Shown: in pieces, positions 10,521 through 22,168 of the stretch | Layout of the letters: every line of letters starts with the position of its first letter | How positions within the stretch are numbered: position 1 is the first letter of the stretch | Assembly (NCBI GenBank): GCA_033977485.1 | Contig: CM066994.1 | Coordinates: forward strand, 12,650,001 to 12,714,000 | Length of the DNA: 64,000 bases | Reading direction: 5' to 3' | Source: Hydrangea macrophylla | Taxonomy: Eukaryota > Streptophyta > Magnoliopsida > Cornales > Hydrangeaceae | The notes under the pieces: generated by a model | What the model saw: the letters and a program-made list of their open reading frames with translations, nothing else | The model's database searches: none | What the model was told of the DNA's origin: nothing | Position numbers and translations under genes: made by a program

Positions 10521-10627
10521 ATGATCGGTGCCGTCCATTTTGGTGGACCCCACGCGTATAGGGCGTGGGGTCCACAGAAATGGACAGCACCGATCATTCG
10601 GTGCACAATTTCGGTGCATTTTTTCGA
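10488..10627. mobile_element. Short foldback MITE
   Basis: Arms of about 66-67 bp (10488-10553 and 10561-10627), starting GCACCGAAAAAATGCA and meeting around 'gtata', pair almost perfectly. The hairpin includes CCCACGC facing GCGTGGG at the tip. No clear target duplication is seen, because the left flank is tandemly repeated. It has no coding capacity; such hairpins can yield small RNAs when transcribed. Confidence 0.75.
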
Positions 10628-12126
10628 TAACTCTAGCATTGTTGATATAAGAATACTTGATCATAGCTATCACGTGAGGATGTGGTATGAGTTGGAAGTG
10701 TTCCAAGAGGGGACACAAGATAGTATTCCATTATGAAATGGAAAGAGTTAGAAACTCTCATTATGTGATGAATGTTGATTATTATTATTATTAGTATTTT
10801 TATTTTTTTTGTCTTTTGCGTAATTTGCAAACATGGACACATGCTCTTAGTTGCATCTGATCTATACTTGATTAATTTAGCTTGATTGCAAGACAATGAC
10901 ATAAATGATAGGATTGAAATGAAAATTTTTTCTTAACTAGTAATTCATAAAAACTTGAGGAGTTACTAGGTAATAAGGTTAAAGTATAGTAGGTGAAAGC
11001 ACAATTCAGAGGACCTAATTTCTAGAATTTGGTAGATTCTCCTAATCAAGAGATTGATTAGCTTAAGCATGATTAATTTGCTTAAGCAAGCCATGTGCTT
11101 GTATTACCAAAGCAAGTAGGTGAGTGAGACCCGTGTGACGTGGTAAAGTAGGTGGCTTTCTTGCCAACTAGGTTCCACTAAGAGAGAGAAAGGAAAGATC
11201 AAGAAAAAACATATATAGAATCTTGCATTTGGGGTGCTTGCGTAGAGACAAGCAAGGATGTGAGATGAAAAGAGAAGAACAAAGAAAAAAAACAAGAGGA
11301 AAATAGAGAAAACCCAGAGGTAAGAGGGATTAGGGAGATCTTTAGCTCAAATTGAGACTTGACTTGGATGGCCAAGCGTAAGTAGATTGCTATGATATGA
11401 TTAAATTTTAATTTGATTTCCATGGAGAATTGATGAGTTAATTAATTTGAAGAACTTATGTTGTCACGTTTATCGGTCTTGTATAATTCATAGTAGGTTA
11501 AAATTGAAGCATATATTATTGTCCTTGTATAACTAAATAAGATGAGTAACTTTAATCCTTGACTTTGAATCTTGAATTCATCAAGTTCAATACATGATTT
11601 ACTATTGAGCATGAGATATGTATGATTGATGAGCTTATGTTGTTTTTGATGTTTTGATAAAAATGTGCTTCAACATGAGTTATGTGGCTTTTAATTGGGT
11701 GTTTATTTGAAGAGTGGCTTATTCTAACTTCACAAGTGATAAACACACCTACAAGGGAGAGTTGAAAGCTCTCTATGAGAGAGTGGTTAGAAAAGGAAAT
11801 GGTCATGTGAGCAAGCTTTGGGAAATTGGGAGCATGAATTGGACATATATTTGGAAACATGTAGTTGAACAAAGCACCTTGGAGACAATTGGGTGTGTTC
11901 TTGGACACGATTGATACGTGAACATGTAATACTTCTTAACTCATATCATGGAAGATAGCTGAGTGTATAATGTTTATTGGCTTATGTATAACATGTGTTC
12001 AGAGGACTTGTAAATTATGTTATGGAATTCACCCTCTTCGGTCGATTTTGAAACGTAAAAAAATCCCACTGAACCGAACCGCTTTCACCTAAAAGTAAAC
12101 CATATAATTGAGCATTTTCTATTTTG
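10628..12126. other. Intergenic, no recognised gene
   Basis: Short frames only. The stretch 10960-11350 has purine-rich leader-like sequence with 'agaggtaag' near 11315 and could be part of an old LTR, but no LTR border, target duplication or second copy was found. The region 11550-12050 shows nothing diagnostic. Confidence 0.4.
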
Positions 12127-12297
12127 AGAACATTTTTGCTGACCTAAAAATTGCTCACCAAACACCTCATTGGGTGAGCATGTGAGACCCATCACTTTTT
12201 ATGGATAAAAAACGGATTAAATAATTTGAAAAGTTGTAGATCCCACGTGCTCACCTAATGAGATGCTTTGGGTGAGCAATTTTTGGAAATGCTCTCA
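12127..12297. mobile_element. MITE with GAG(A/G)(A/G)CATTT ends
   Basis: The left half (with AAAAATTGCTCACC, then a block containing CTCATTGGGTGAGCA) and the right half (its complement, ending 'gagcaatttttggaaatgctctc') form an imperfect inverted repeat about 170 bp long. The flanks 'ttctatttt' and 'ttctattct' may be a worn 9-bp duplication. Confidence 0.65.
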
Positions 12298-12407
12298 TTC
12301 TATTCTTCCGCTTACAAAAGAGCATAAATTGTGAGTAGTTAGAATCCTCATAAAATGATAAAAAGAGAACACAATTTTCAAAGAGACACCGAAATATTAG
12401 GAGTAAT

Positions 12408-12557
12408 GCTAGGGATACAACTCATTTACAACTATCACTATCTCTTTCCTAAGTGGACTGAGGCCCCTTGAAATTCAACCGGACCCTACAATGCCACTTA
12501 GGAGAGAGATATAGATTGTTGTGAATGAGTTATAAGAATAAATTGTACCCTAGCATT
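12408..12557. mobile_element. MITE, 'taatgctaggg' family
   Basis: TAATGCTAGGG faces CCCTAGCATTA, with further pairing of 'acaactcatttacaac' and 'cctaagtgg' blocks. Related copies occur at 31018-31145 and 31195-31375. No coding capacity. Confidence 0.75.
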
Positions 12558-12946
12558 AATTTGATCAAAAGATATCCGCCATTGAAGACTTGCATTAAGT
12601 GTTCATACAGCGCCTCCTTCAACACTAAGAGAGGTAAATTGGAAACCAAGAAATTTGAAAAAAAAAAGAAAAAAAGAAAAAAGCACATTTCTTGAGGCCC
12701 ACACGAAGGCATTTGACACAATAATAGCATACATTACAATAGGAGTGAGTTTAGATCATCCTGTCGTTCCTAATAAATTATGGGCACGAATACTCAATTC
12801 TGCCTTCTGAAGAAACTATCTTATATGACCGTCACATCAGTGTGACTGCCATTGTAATTAAGTATTCGGCGGGTTCCACAAGAGAGTCCGACGGTAACAC
12901 GGCATGAAGGTCACCCATGACATAATTGGTCGTGTTCTACATCCAT
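12558..12946 (-). other. Downstream flank / 3' UTR of the DUF4220 gene
   Basis: No other gene is seen. The transcript end of the minus-strand gene should lie here; no polyadenylation site could be fixed with confidence. Confidence 0.4.
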
Positions 12947-15067
12947 TTACTTACCCACAATTAATTTCGCCCGTGCGTGTCCGGCCTCAATCCGAAACTG
13001 TTCTCCCAAACCAAAATGAGCCATCAACAACCAAACAAAGGTCACAAGTTCACCACCTTTACTCAGCTGCTGAGCATGAGCATTTGGTCTACAATGACTA
13101 GCGGCATAGGACAACAATTCAACCCACACTTTGCTCGTCACCTCCCACCTCTTTTTATCACTCAATTTGTTCAGCCCCTTCGCAAGCATACACGCATCAA
13201 ACAACAACGATTTGCTTCTATCGCCCTTCACTTCAACCGGTTTAACCACCGTGTTCACAGAAAGAAGCTTCTCACAAACAAACTTTCTTTTTTCCATTGT
13301 ATCCGCTCTGCTTCTTGTACATATTTTCACAATACTCTCCAAAGCTAACAAAAAAGCCGGCTTTACATTTGATTGTCCGCGGAGATAAAATTTCTGAGCT
13401 TCTTCACATGTGTCTCGGTACCTAATTTGCCCAATGCCCGCCACTGCCGACATTAGTGTAGGCCGCATAACCAATAGATACAACATATACTCCGATAAAA
13501 GCTTAGAGAATTCGCAATTTTGGTCCTTCTCTTCGGTAGTGAAATAGCATAGTTCAGTAGCAATATGCCAGAGCAAAAGGCTTTCATCGTACTCCACTTC
13601 TTCACTCACACTCATTACCATTGAAGGGTGATAGATCATGTACTGTGAGAGAATCGAATCGCCTCTTGATGAAAATATATCCTTGGCAAGTTTCGAATCC
13701 TTGGCTCGGAGAGCCTTGCCTCTAAGCTCGGAGAATATGAATTCTTTCAAATTTTCCTCAGCGGGTTTGCTTTTTTTGTATTGCATTTCGTCGAGGAGCT
13801 CCTTGAGTCCCAAAAAATCAACTACATTTTCGAACCACTTGAAACGTTCCCTTAGGCAGTACTTTATTAAACTATGCTGCGCGACAGATTGAGACCACCG
13901 GCATCTTTTGTCAAACGAAAGTCTTTCACGAATGGCACAAAAAATTGGTTGTACCTTGGAATCCTTGAGGAAAACTATAGTCCAATCTGAGAAAATGAGT
14001 TTGACTATAGCTACAATGTCCAACCCAGTGGCACCAATTAACAATGTGTAGGTAACACCTATATCAAACCTTTGAATTCCATGTTTATGATGCGATGCGA
14101 AGTACCAGAAAGAAACTAATATTAGAACCGAGCAAATGGCTCGGAAGACATACCCTATCTTACGGTGCACCACTGCCATCTTAGTATAGAGTGCATCATA
14201 CATGAAATTGAGCTCAACCTCCATTACTCTAAACGCGTCTTTCGCAGTCCTCTGGAAGAAGAACTTTCTGCTGTCGTTGCGCTCATGAAAGCTAAACATG
14301 AGGTCCACTATTAGTCCCTTGAAAATTTTGTAAAACCTATAAGCATTTTGAACCACTTCAATATCAGTTAGAGGCTGTGCAGGCAAATTAGCCAATGTTT
14401 CTTCCTCCATATTAACGGTAGCCCGAGAAATTTTCTCGGGTTCTTTCACTATTTCGATCTCGACTGGCACTTGGGCTGCCTCTTTTGACGAGTACTCCTC
14501 CATGAGCTGAGCATAGTTCGGGCCAGAATCAGGACTCGGAAGCATAGAATCTTTGAAATTCCCGAGGCACGCGAGATACAAAGCCCGTGTACGCTCCGCG
14601 TACTTAATAAATCCTGCGAAAAATAATAGGACCGTTGGGATCCAAAACTTATTAGGGACGGATTGGGAGAAAACGTAAGCAACTGCCATGAGTTGGATCA
14701 CAAGCCCAAGCAAGTGCCTAATCCAGAGCTCGTTATCTTCGAGAGAGAAGGCGGTGATTGTGTCGGGCCCACCGAGGTGTAGCAAGAGAAATGGAGCCCA
14801 AAAAGCCGAGAGGTCTTCGTCTACTTTAACCTTGTCACAGTTAGCTCCTACGCCGTTGGATATGAGTCCAACGGCAAAGGCTGCGATCCAATCAGCGAGC
14901 AAATAGGCGGACCAGATCATGAGGATTATGAATGTGTTTCCGGTTCTTTTCCTTGATGCTGCAGAGAAAATCAAGATCACTTGGAAGAAGAGGCTGATAA
15001 GAACAGTACCGCGGAGATTCCATTCATCCCACAGCCTCTGGACCTTGTCTGAAACGGGAAAAGGCAT
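12947..15067 (-). CDS. DUF4220/DUF594 multi-pass membrane protein
   Basis: One uninterrupted frame of 706 residues from ATG at 15065-15067. The N-terminal half has likely membrane segments at about residues 20-37, 46-70, 118-136, 141-158, 303-325 and 338-367. Between them lies the block WAPFLLLHLGGPDTITAFSL (90-109), typical of plant DUF4220 proteins. The C-terminal part (about 636-692: KSLLFDACMLAKGL..., WVELLSYAASHC, GGELVTFVWLLMAHFG) is DUF594. The domain order and intronless form fit this plant family. Its biochemical role is unknown; placement in a membrane is inferred. The start is the first ATG of the frame. A long CA/GA microsatellite lies about 90-180 bp upstream, within the likely promoter or 5' UTR. 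Confidence 0.93.
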   Translation of the reverse strand: MPFPVSDKVQRLWDEWNLRGTVLISLFFQVILIFSAASRKRTGNTFIILMIWSAYLLADWIAAFAVGLISNGVGANCDKVKVDEDLSAFWAPFLLLHLGGPDTITAFSLEDNELWIRHLLGLVIQLMAVAYVFSQSVPNKFWIPTVLLFFAGFIKYAERTRALYLACLGNFKDSMLPSPDSGPNYAQLMEEYSSKEAAQVPVEIEIVKEPEKISRATVNMEEETLANLPAQPLTDIEVVQNAYRFYKIFKGLIVDLMFSFHERNDSRKFFFQRTAKDAFRVMEVELNFMYDALYTKMAVVHRKIGYVFRAICSVLILVSFWYFASHHKHGIQRFDIGVTYTLLIGATGLDIVAIVKLIFSDWTIVFLKDSKVQPIFCAIRERLSFDKRCRWSQSVAQHSLIKYCLRERFKWFENVVDFLGLKELLDEMQYKKSKPAEENLKEFIFSELRGKALRAKDSKLAKDIFSSRGDSILSQYMIYHPSMVMSVSEEVEYDESLLLWHIATELCYFTTEEKDQNCEFSKLLSEYMLYLLVMRPTLMSAVAGIGQIRYRDTCEEAQKFYLRGQSNVKPAFLLALESIVKICTRSRADTMEKRKFVCEKLLSVNTVVKPVEVKGDRSKSLLFDACMLAKGLNKLSDKKRWEVTSKVWVELLSYAASHCRPNAHAQQLSKGGELVTFVWLLMAHFGLGEQFRIEAGHARAKLIVGK

Positions 15068-15151
15068 AGTACACTCAGAGTTTCCGTTTTGACCTGTTCA
15101 GCTCATTCTCATAAGTTCAACGAAAACAAATTTTGCCAGACTACCATAATA

Positions 15152-15176
15152 CAACACACACACACACACACACACA

Positions 15177-15251
<75 letters not shown>

Positions 15252-15692
15252 TGCACTTCAGAACTGGAGAAACAGAATATTTGCAAAATACAGCTTAATC
15301 AAACTATTTTTCACATTTTGGTGCCACATAATTGTAAAAAGTGCACAAAGTAATGAAAACCGTAGTTCAAAAGACATCAGAAGCAAAGACCAATGCAGTA
15401 GTAGTGTTATTAAATTATACAACGCAGTAGTGTTGTAATGCAAAGACCAATCCATGTGTGTGAAAGGTAATAATAAATAGTGCATTAGGGTATTTTTGGA
15501 ATGAGAACTTCGGAATGCATTATTGATTCTACTAATTGAAAGTACATGATCATCTTCATTAGCAACTTATTTTAAAGATGCATTCTATAAAAGCTTTTCA
15601 CTTTTTTACAAAAGCAAGTTTTACTTGCTTCTGCTTTTAAGTTAAAAATGGTATTTTGCACATGAAAACATGAGTTGGGAATTGACGGAACT

Positions 15693-15742
<50 letters not shown>

Positions 15743-15915
15743 TGTACTTCACAATTGGACAAACATAATTTCAGTAAAATAGTTCTTAATCAAACTATTT
15801 TTTGCCTTATGATGCTGCATATTTGTAAAAAGTGCACAAAGTATTGAAAACCATAGTTCAAAACATATCAGCTGCAAGTTGTTTATTCAAAGACCAATAA
15901 TGTGTGTGAAAGAAA
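15152..15915. repeat. Diverged tandem duplication with CA/GA microsatellites
   Basis: (CA)n at 15154-15179 followed by (GA)n at 15181-15247 and about 230 bp of flank ('tcaaactattttt', 'gtaaaaagtgcacaaagta', 'tgaaaacc.tagttcaaa'). The same flank recurs after (CA)n 15696-15738, to about 15915. The two copies differ at many sites, so the duplication is old. The first copy abuts the DUF4220 start. Confidence 0.8.
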
Positions 15916-17836
15916 TTAGTCACAGTGCAATACTTAAGTCCTTCTCCTATGCTCTAGATGATGCTATGTAAATCCCAAACCTCCTCTTTGTGGGCAGCAC
16001 TCAGGAAATTCAGTAGCAAAGGAGTGTGATCTCCACACTTTGCGCTCCCATGTGGTTCAAGATTCGTGAAATGAAAACAAAAAGAAATTACAGAAGGAAA
16101 ATAGTGAGGACTAGAAAGAAAAATTAAGAGATTTTTATGTTTTACATATCAATTCCTTTCTCTTTTCTTGATTTTCTAACTATGTTTTTGTCACATCTTT
16201 TAGTTTCCAAATATTATTTCAATGTAGGAGAAACACTACGAATTTTGGTTTTACTTCCGACTAATGCTATGGCCTATGCTTGCCAAATTTGAATCCTTGC
16301 CAAATTTGAATCCCAAGTTTGGTTCCCAAATGCTTTTGACATTCATAGTCGATGGTACCACATACCACTGAATGTGGTATAAGTATTAAAGCATTTGGGA
16401 TTCAATTTTAGGAAGCATAGCATTATTCTTTACTTCCTTTCTGTTCTCCTTCTGTACATCCAAAGACCAAGCAAATCATTGATGTTTGGCTAGACATAGA
16501 AAGGAAAGATAATTCCTTTTTTTTTTTTAACTTTACATGGAAGTAGAGTGTTAGAATGGGAATTGCAAAACAATTAATTCAAAATCTGAAATTTTATGCT
16601 TCCAAAATGCAATGCAAGTGCATTCCATCCTTCCAAGAGGGTGTTTGGCATTAGCTTTTGGAGTTTCATAAGTGATTATGAACTCCAAAAGCTAAGGTGA
16701 ACTATTTGGCAAACTAGATGCTGTGATTCCATCCAAATAAATGTGAGTCAAATTGCAAAATTTTGCGATTTGGTCAAGGCATCTTTTGGGCAAAAAGAGG
16801 TTTTTGTGATTGAATCGCAGAAGGTGCACCAAACGGCCCTTAAAACTTAAAAGTCTAAGGACCTGTTTGGTAGCCTAAGCTTTGCGATTGCGATAGCTTT
16901 GTGATAGCTTTTGTTAGAATGCATTTTGATGATTGTGGTGTTTGGGCAATGTGTTTGTGAAAGTGTTTATGATGGAAGAATAGATTATGTAAATGTTTGG
17001 TTACATTTACATAAAAGCAAAAGTGGTTTTGAATGTCCAAAAGGATAATATTGACATACATAATTAGTTTATTTTGTTAATACATTAGTATTAAAAGTTA
17101 ACAGCTCTTCAACTAGTTAATTAATACATTTTTAATAAATAGGAGTCTTATATGGATAAGTTTGAAATTTCATAAATTTAAAAGAGTCTTATTGTGATTT
17201 TCTTTTTCTTTTTCTATTTTTTAGTAATAACTTAATAAGAGTCTGATTGTAATTTCAAGTGGGTTAAACATTGCATTTTACAAAAGGAAAGTGCTAAGTA
17301 CACCTAAACTATCCATCTGCTGATGTGTCGTGGCAGTTTTGAAATTAATTCGAATTTTGTTTGGTAATTGATGAATAATTTTGGAAATCCACATCAACAG
17401 GTGTATAGTTTAGGTGTCCCGTTTAGGTGTACCTAGCATTACTCTTTACAAAAAGTTGGCCGCTGAACTTGTCCTTAAGGAGGACAAGCTCTACAGAATT
17501 TAATAATATTTTGTCATGTAGCTCTGGTCAGGAACGTAAATAGTCAGAGAAAGGAGGGGTAGGATGGACATTTCACTAAGAGCAATTAGCCTGTCAAAGA
17601 GCTTTGGGCACCAGCTTTGCATAATTGCGATGGGATCGTGGATAAAGCTCGATAGCTTCTACATTTACGTTTGCGTTTGGCATGTCCAAACACCTTCCCT
17701 TTTGCGTTGTCCACTGCAATTGAGCTTTTGGGGCACCAATCGTGGTGCTCCAATAGACACTAAATTGTAAAACGTTCTCACAAGTTGTTTACACCCTAAT
17801 TTGGATTTGCCTAAAGCACATGACAATCACGTGGCT
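15916..17836. other. Intergenic region with several degraded MITEs
   Basis: No gene is seen. Foldback units are at about 16262-16438 (ends 'taatgctatggcc' and 'agcatagcatta'), about 16637-16845 ('gggtgtttggcattagc' and 'ccaaacggccc', containing the hairpin also found at 1893-2075) and 17290-17448 (listed separately). The stretches 16857-17060 and 17540-17770 begin with 'tgtttgg'-type phrases common at MITE ends, but no second end was found. Confidence 0.5.
17290..17448. mobile_element. MITE with 'agtgctaagtacacc' end
   Basis: Left 'agtgctaagtacacctaaac...ctgatgtg' faces right 'cacatcaacagg...gtttaggtgtacctagcattact'. The right side carries an extra internal copy of 'gtttaggtgt'. Non-coding, about 160 bp. 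Confidence 0.65.
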
Positions 17837-18967
17837 TGATCATAAGAGCAGGTAAGCAAATGAGCAGGTGATAAGGCCGATGACGAAGGAAAGTGATATC
17901 AGAAATAGTTACGGATAAAGATGGTACATTCAATAAGAGAATATCGGTGTCAAGACCGAGGATAAGATGATACATGGTTCTCAAGGTAATACCTCGACTT
18001 AAACTAGCAATGTCTGGGCCACAACAGCCATAACATCGGTCAAATCAGACCGATGTCCAAGTAATCAAGACGATAAAAGGTTGATGCATCCCAACTTATT
18101 ATCGGGGTTGAATTAGAAAAGGATAACAGGCTCTAATGGATATATCGGTCTCGAGAAGTCAGGCGATATAGAAGGGGAACAGCGGTAGACACGATACACT
18201 TCGACCTCAGCAAACAAGGCCGATGGCCACCCTTGCAGATCCTGCAGTGGTTAGACCATAGGATGATAGCTAACAGCAGCAAAGCAGGAGAATGTAATAT
18301 CGGGCTTGGGAAAGGGTAAAGGCAATCTTTGGAATAATTAAAGTCAGACGACATCGGTTGAACGAGACCGATGAAAAAGTAGACTTCCTACTGAGTGGAA
18401 GGCCGACTTCCATCAACCAGCAAAAATTAAGCTACTCAAAGAAGGATGAAATCGGTCACCTGGGATTTGCCCACAAGTCTGTCAGGCAGTTAGCTAAATA
18501 ATAACGTGTGCTTTAGAAGATGCTGAGCTGGAAAGAAGGCAGTTACACAAAACAGGAACGTGGCAGAAGAAGGATAATTAACAGATCATGGATAATCGTG
18601 GGGTAAAGAAATGGGTGCAGTAACTTGTTCATGCCTGGAAATCAGGAACCACCACCCACTAACCCCACTAACTTGAAGAGTTCCTCTCCCTCAAAGTCTA
18701 TAAATAGGGCAGGGTGTGCAACATTTGAAAGGGGCTAACACACACGCCACTTCTGCTCTCAGCAGACTTTAGTTTCTCCACATAACAACTTTACTTTTGT
18801 TCTTCAGTGATTTTTAGTGATTTGTGAGTTCTCATGGTTCTTTGAGCGTTTGTAATAATTACTTTTCTTTCAATCAATGGAGAAGATGATGTCTATGGAG
18901 GTATTCTGAATCTTTGTGTTCAACTTATTCTATTTCAAATTCCATTTGTAATTACTTGCTTGCATCA
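17837..18967 (+). mobile_element. Probable LTR (solo or fragment), borders uncertain
   Basis: About 1.1 kb rich in 'accgat/atcggt' phrases, followed by a canonical TATAAATA box (18699-18706) and a leader-like stretch ending near 'tgcttgcatca' (18967). This promoter-then-leader layout without a gene is typical of plant LTRs. No target duplication, primer-binding site or matching second LTR could be found, so the call is tentative. Confidence 0.4.
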
Positions 18968-19312
18968 GAGTAAAGTAAAGGCCATATTTTTGTTGTTTTT
19001 TGAGTATTGCTAACAACAAATCACCTAAGCTAGAAGTCGGATTGAGTTATCACCACCTTGAGTCCACGTGGACTCTGGCACGCCCAACACACACACACAC
19101 CCGAATTTCTTGTAAACACAAGTATGTCAATCCATTAGGATTTTCAACAAAGCGAAGGAAATTTGTAAAGGGAAGGAGATAATCTGCTTACACTGCCAAT
19201 CCAAAAGGGTGTGTGTGTGTGTGTGTGTGAGAGACAGAGAGAGAGACCCAACTTCCCAAACAGGCATTAAAGATGCCAATTAAGGTCAAATACAAATAAT
19301 AAACGATTGAGC
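18968..19312. other. Intergenic with CA and GT/GA microsatellites
   Basis: Short (CA)n at about 19088-19100, then (GT)n(GA)n at about 19209-19246. Nothing else is recognised. Confidence 0.5.
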
Positions 19313-19608
19313 CCAAGTTTCTTGGAACAACTTGTTCAAGTTATTTAGTCAACTCAAATTGTTCCCACTAATTTGCCACAGATTGATTTCGCCAGATGAT
19401 ACAATATTTGCAGTATATGAACTCAATTTCTTGCTTTCATCATTCCATAAAAAAAGATAGATGTATTTGTAATTTACTTGTATGCATATGTATATTATAC
19501 ATGTATGTAAATGGGTGGGGATGAAATTACCTTTTTTGTGCTCTTCTTTGTCCCCCTTCCTACTTCTGCTTCATTGTTGCTTTAATGACTTGCTAAATCA
19601 AATCTATA

Positions 19609-19646
<38 letters not shown>

Positions 19647-19746
19647 TTTCCTGAAACCTTCCTCCAAGACTTCTCAATTATATTATGAAGGAAAAGTTAA
19701 CTCTTTTCCCTCAGGCGCGTGAAAGGAAAATTCCTAGTAATTGAAC
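19313..19746. repeat. Dispersed segment copy C (first part)
   Basis: Aligns with copy B from 'cccaagtttcttggaa' and with copy A from the 'gggtggggatgaaattacc' block, including the 'tttcctgaaaccttcctcc' phrase after a GA tract (19623-19647). The match stops after 'cctagtaattgaa' at 19746, where foreign sequence begins; it resumes at about 21628. Confidence 0.7.
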
Positions 19747-20041
19747 TCTTGAGTATTTATTTAACACCCCCCTAATCCACACCATTAGCTCTGTCGCATG
19801 AGAGAACACATTTACCAAACTCCAATAAAGATGCTTTGGTACAGTGGCTGCATCAAAAGTTAAAAAACCAAAATTGGACATTTGTGTAGAACCCAACCAC
19901 ACATGGACCACTTTGATTGATATCATTTAAACACTTGCTAAATTAAATTCCAAATCGAATACATACCTTTTGGTCATTTCAAAAGGCAAAATGTAAATAA
20001 TCAGCATGAAAAAAGGGATCCCCCACCCAAAAATAATATAA

Positions 20042-20792
20042 GGGTTAATTACACTGACCTCCCTTGAGGTATGGTTTAATTACAATGACCTCTCTTGTAT
20101 TTTGAAAAATTATACTGACTTCCCTTGAGGTTTGTAATTAGGTTACACTCCTCCCCTCCCGTTAGTCAACTGTTAGTTGACCAACCAGAAAAGTTAAATT
20201 CGTGTTAAAGTTTTTGAAAGTGACTAATTTACCCTTCTTGTCAAGACCACCAAAACAAAATCCTAAATAACCACTGTTCAGCTTCCCTCTATATCGATCA
20301 CCGCCGCCGCTCAAGCCACCATGAAAACCACCTATTCTTCCTCCACTCCAAACTCCTCTCTGTCGGCCAAAATCACTCTCCACTCCAAGCAATTCCCAGT
20401 CACTCTCTCCTTCTCTGTTTTCTCCACCCAAAATGAAGCCCCAATCAAGCCCTAAGTAACAGCCAAATCAATTGACTTAGGTGTTCCAGGTTCTACAATA
20501 CATATTCATATAGCTTTTGAATTGTGTGCGAATTAATTGACTCAAGCATGGAATTGAAGCTTTGATTACTTCATATTCTTTGTTAGGTGTACCACGACTT
20601 TTGAATTGTGTGTTCGTTTTGTGGTGGAGGCTCGACAGTGGGAGTGGTGGTGCTGGGTTTGTGGATGATTGAAATTGAGGGTAAATTATGATGGTGGAAA
20701 AAAGCTATCACACTAGAGAAGAAGAGTGGACAGAGGGGTGGTTCGTGGTGGTTGGGTGTGAGGATGATATGGCGGTGTCGTGGAGGTATCCA

Positions 20793-20836
<44 letters not shown>

Positions 20837-21336
20837 AGTCCACCCATCTCCGGCACCGCCCCCACATCTCCCCTCTCTTAATTCTTCCTCTCTGTGCACA
20901 CAGACACACATTAATTCCATATGTATATGTGTATATAACATTTAGGGTAATACTTGGGCACTTAAAAGGCACAATTTTTTGGATACAATCTAAGAGATGT
21001 GTCTATTTCTTTCCTGTGTCACTGTGGGGTCTAGTGATATTACAGGAGAGATATAGACACATCTTTTGAATTGTGTCCCAAAAATTGTATCTTTAGGTGT
21101 GTACAATTTATGTATTGTGTTTGTTTTATACCTACTACCTACTATTTTTGTTTGACTCTGACCTAGAAATATGAATTTATAATTACAATATCATAATTAA
21201 AATAAGGGCTGATTGGTAAATTACTTGCCTCAGTCACTTCCGTTAGGAGACAAGGGAGGTCAGTGTAATTTTTTAAAATAGGAGGGAGGTCCGTGTAATT
21301 AAATCATACCTCAGGGGAGGTGAGTGTAATTTATCC
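20042..21336. mobile_element. MULE-like non-autonomous element, possibly carrying gene sequence
   Basis: The ends GGGTTAATTACACT (20042) and the complement of GGATAAATTACACT (ending 21336) continue into further paired 'gacctccc' blocks. Flanks 'ataatataa' (20033-20041) and 'aaaatataa' (21337-21345) are a 9-bp duplication with one mismatch. Inside are a GC-richer coding-like stretch (about 20200-20460), a (CT)n tract (20797-20834) and a nested MITE (20941-21109). Carrying host fragments is known for MULEs (Pack-MULEs); the donor gene is not recognised. Confidence 0.65.
20941..21109. mobile_element. Nested MITE
   Basis: The left side ('acaattttttggatacaatc', 'agatgtgtctatttctttcctgt') pairs with the right side ('acaggagagatatagacacatct', 'caaaaattgtatc'). 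About 170 bp, non-coding, inserted in the larger MULE-like element. Confidence 0.65.
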
Positions 21337-21375
21337 AAAATATAAAAATAATAATAATAATAATAATAAAATTTA

Positions 21376-21627
21376 CTCTCTCCTTCCCATTTTATGTGTC
21401 CATCTCTCCTTTTTGGGATGTCCCAAAATTATTGTCCACTTTTTAAAATTAGTATGCAAATTTTACTTAACTTCCCAAGCTACCCTTTCTTGCAATCAAC
21501 ACCAAAATAAAATATAAAAAAAAAGTGCAATGATTATGGACAATTATGGAAAGTAAGTGTAGATTCTTTTCATTCCCTTAAATAATTGAATTCTCCAAAA
21601 TAGACACATAAAATGGGACGGAGGGAA
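21376..21627. mobile_element. Stowaway-type MITE
   Basis: The ends CTCTCTCCTTCCCATTTTAT (21376) and the complement of TTCCCTCCGTCCCATTTTAT (ending 21627) match the Stowaway consensus CTCCCTCCGT. A TA duplication flanks the element (21374-21375 and 21628-21629). It is 252 bp and non-coding; mobilised by Tc1/mariner-type transposases. Confidence 0.88.
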
Positions 21628-21921
21628 TAGCGACCACCATTGAAAATTAGTAGTACTTGTATTTTCACATGCTTGTGAGTCGTGACGGAGAAATTCCGCG
21701 CGTGGGGTATTAAAAAGGCAATGAGCAGACGGTTTCGAGCTCATCATTCCCACTAATTATGTTACTAATTATGTTACTAATGCATGGATAGAATGAGAAT
21801 AGAATGGGATATATGTCACTCACTGAAAGTTTGGATGAGCAAAAATGCTGTTGAGATTTTTTGGACTGCAGCTTTATTCTCGACCCTGTGATTTGTTGCA
21901 CAATTTGCAGCTTTTTGTTAT
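21628..21921. repeat. Dispersed segment copy C (second part)
   Basis: Aligns with copy A at about 335-491 and 1734-1760 ('attaaaaaggcaatgagcag', 'tcgaccctgtgatttgttgc', 'acaatttgcagctttt'). It reads uninterrupted across the point where copy A carries its insertion, giving the empty site. It resumes again after the MITE at 22169 ('cacttgacctt'). Confidence 0.7.
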
Positions 21922-22168
21922 GAGTAATGATATGTTCCCAAATTTGTAATCCAGGTATAGTCCAAACTCCCAACAAATGTGGTAGTGGCCCCAATTAATG
22001 GATCTCACTGCTAGATATTTTGGGAACAAAATTTGAAAGTATATATGACATTTTTTTATGACATGGGGGAGGGGAAATTTCGAACCAATACCTTGGAGAA
22101 GACTAAATGTCAAACTTTTTGTCACTTGAGCTATGCCTCACTTAGTGAAAGTACATATAGCATTACTC
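21922..22168. mobile_element. MITE with GAGTAATG ends and a 9-bp duplication
   Basis: GAGTAATGATAT at the left and the complement of GAGTAATGCTAT at the right enclose paired 'tgttcccaaa' blocks. Flanks TTTTGTTAT (21913-21921) and TTTTATTAT (22169-22177) match 8 of 9 bases, suggesting a MULE-type MITE. A SINE is inserted in its right half. Confidence 0.7.
22051..22143 (-). mobile_element. tRNA-derived SINE, reverse orientation
   Basis: On the minus strand there is box A-like GGCATAGCTCAAGTGAC and box B-like GGTTCGAAATT, then a short A run. Worn target duplications 'gaaagtatatatgacat' and 'gaaagtacatatagcat' lie on either side. The tRNA-like head fits plant SINEs; it differs from the SINE at 6647-6858. 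Confidence 0.7.

Noticed and set aside
10960..12050. Possible further solo LTR
   Set aside because: Leader-like purine-rich sequence only; no TG...CA borders with matching flanks were found.
15089..15438. Frames coding for Arg-Glu or Ser-Leu repeats
   Set aside because: Translations of the CA/GA microsatellite. The same applies to frames at 74-274, 8399-8774, 20583-21069 and 30176-30452.
20162..20431. 89-residue Gly-rich frame on the minus strand
   Set aside because: It lies inside a MULE-like element and has no recognised domain; at most captured sequence. The opposite strand looks equally coding-like.
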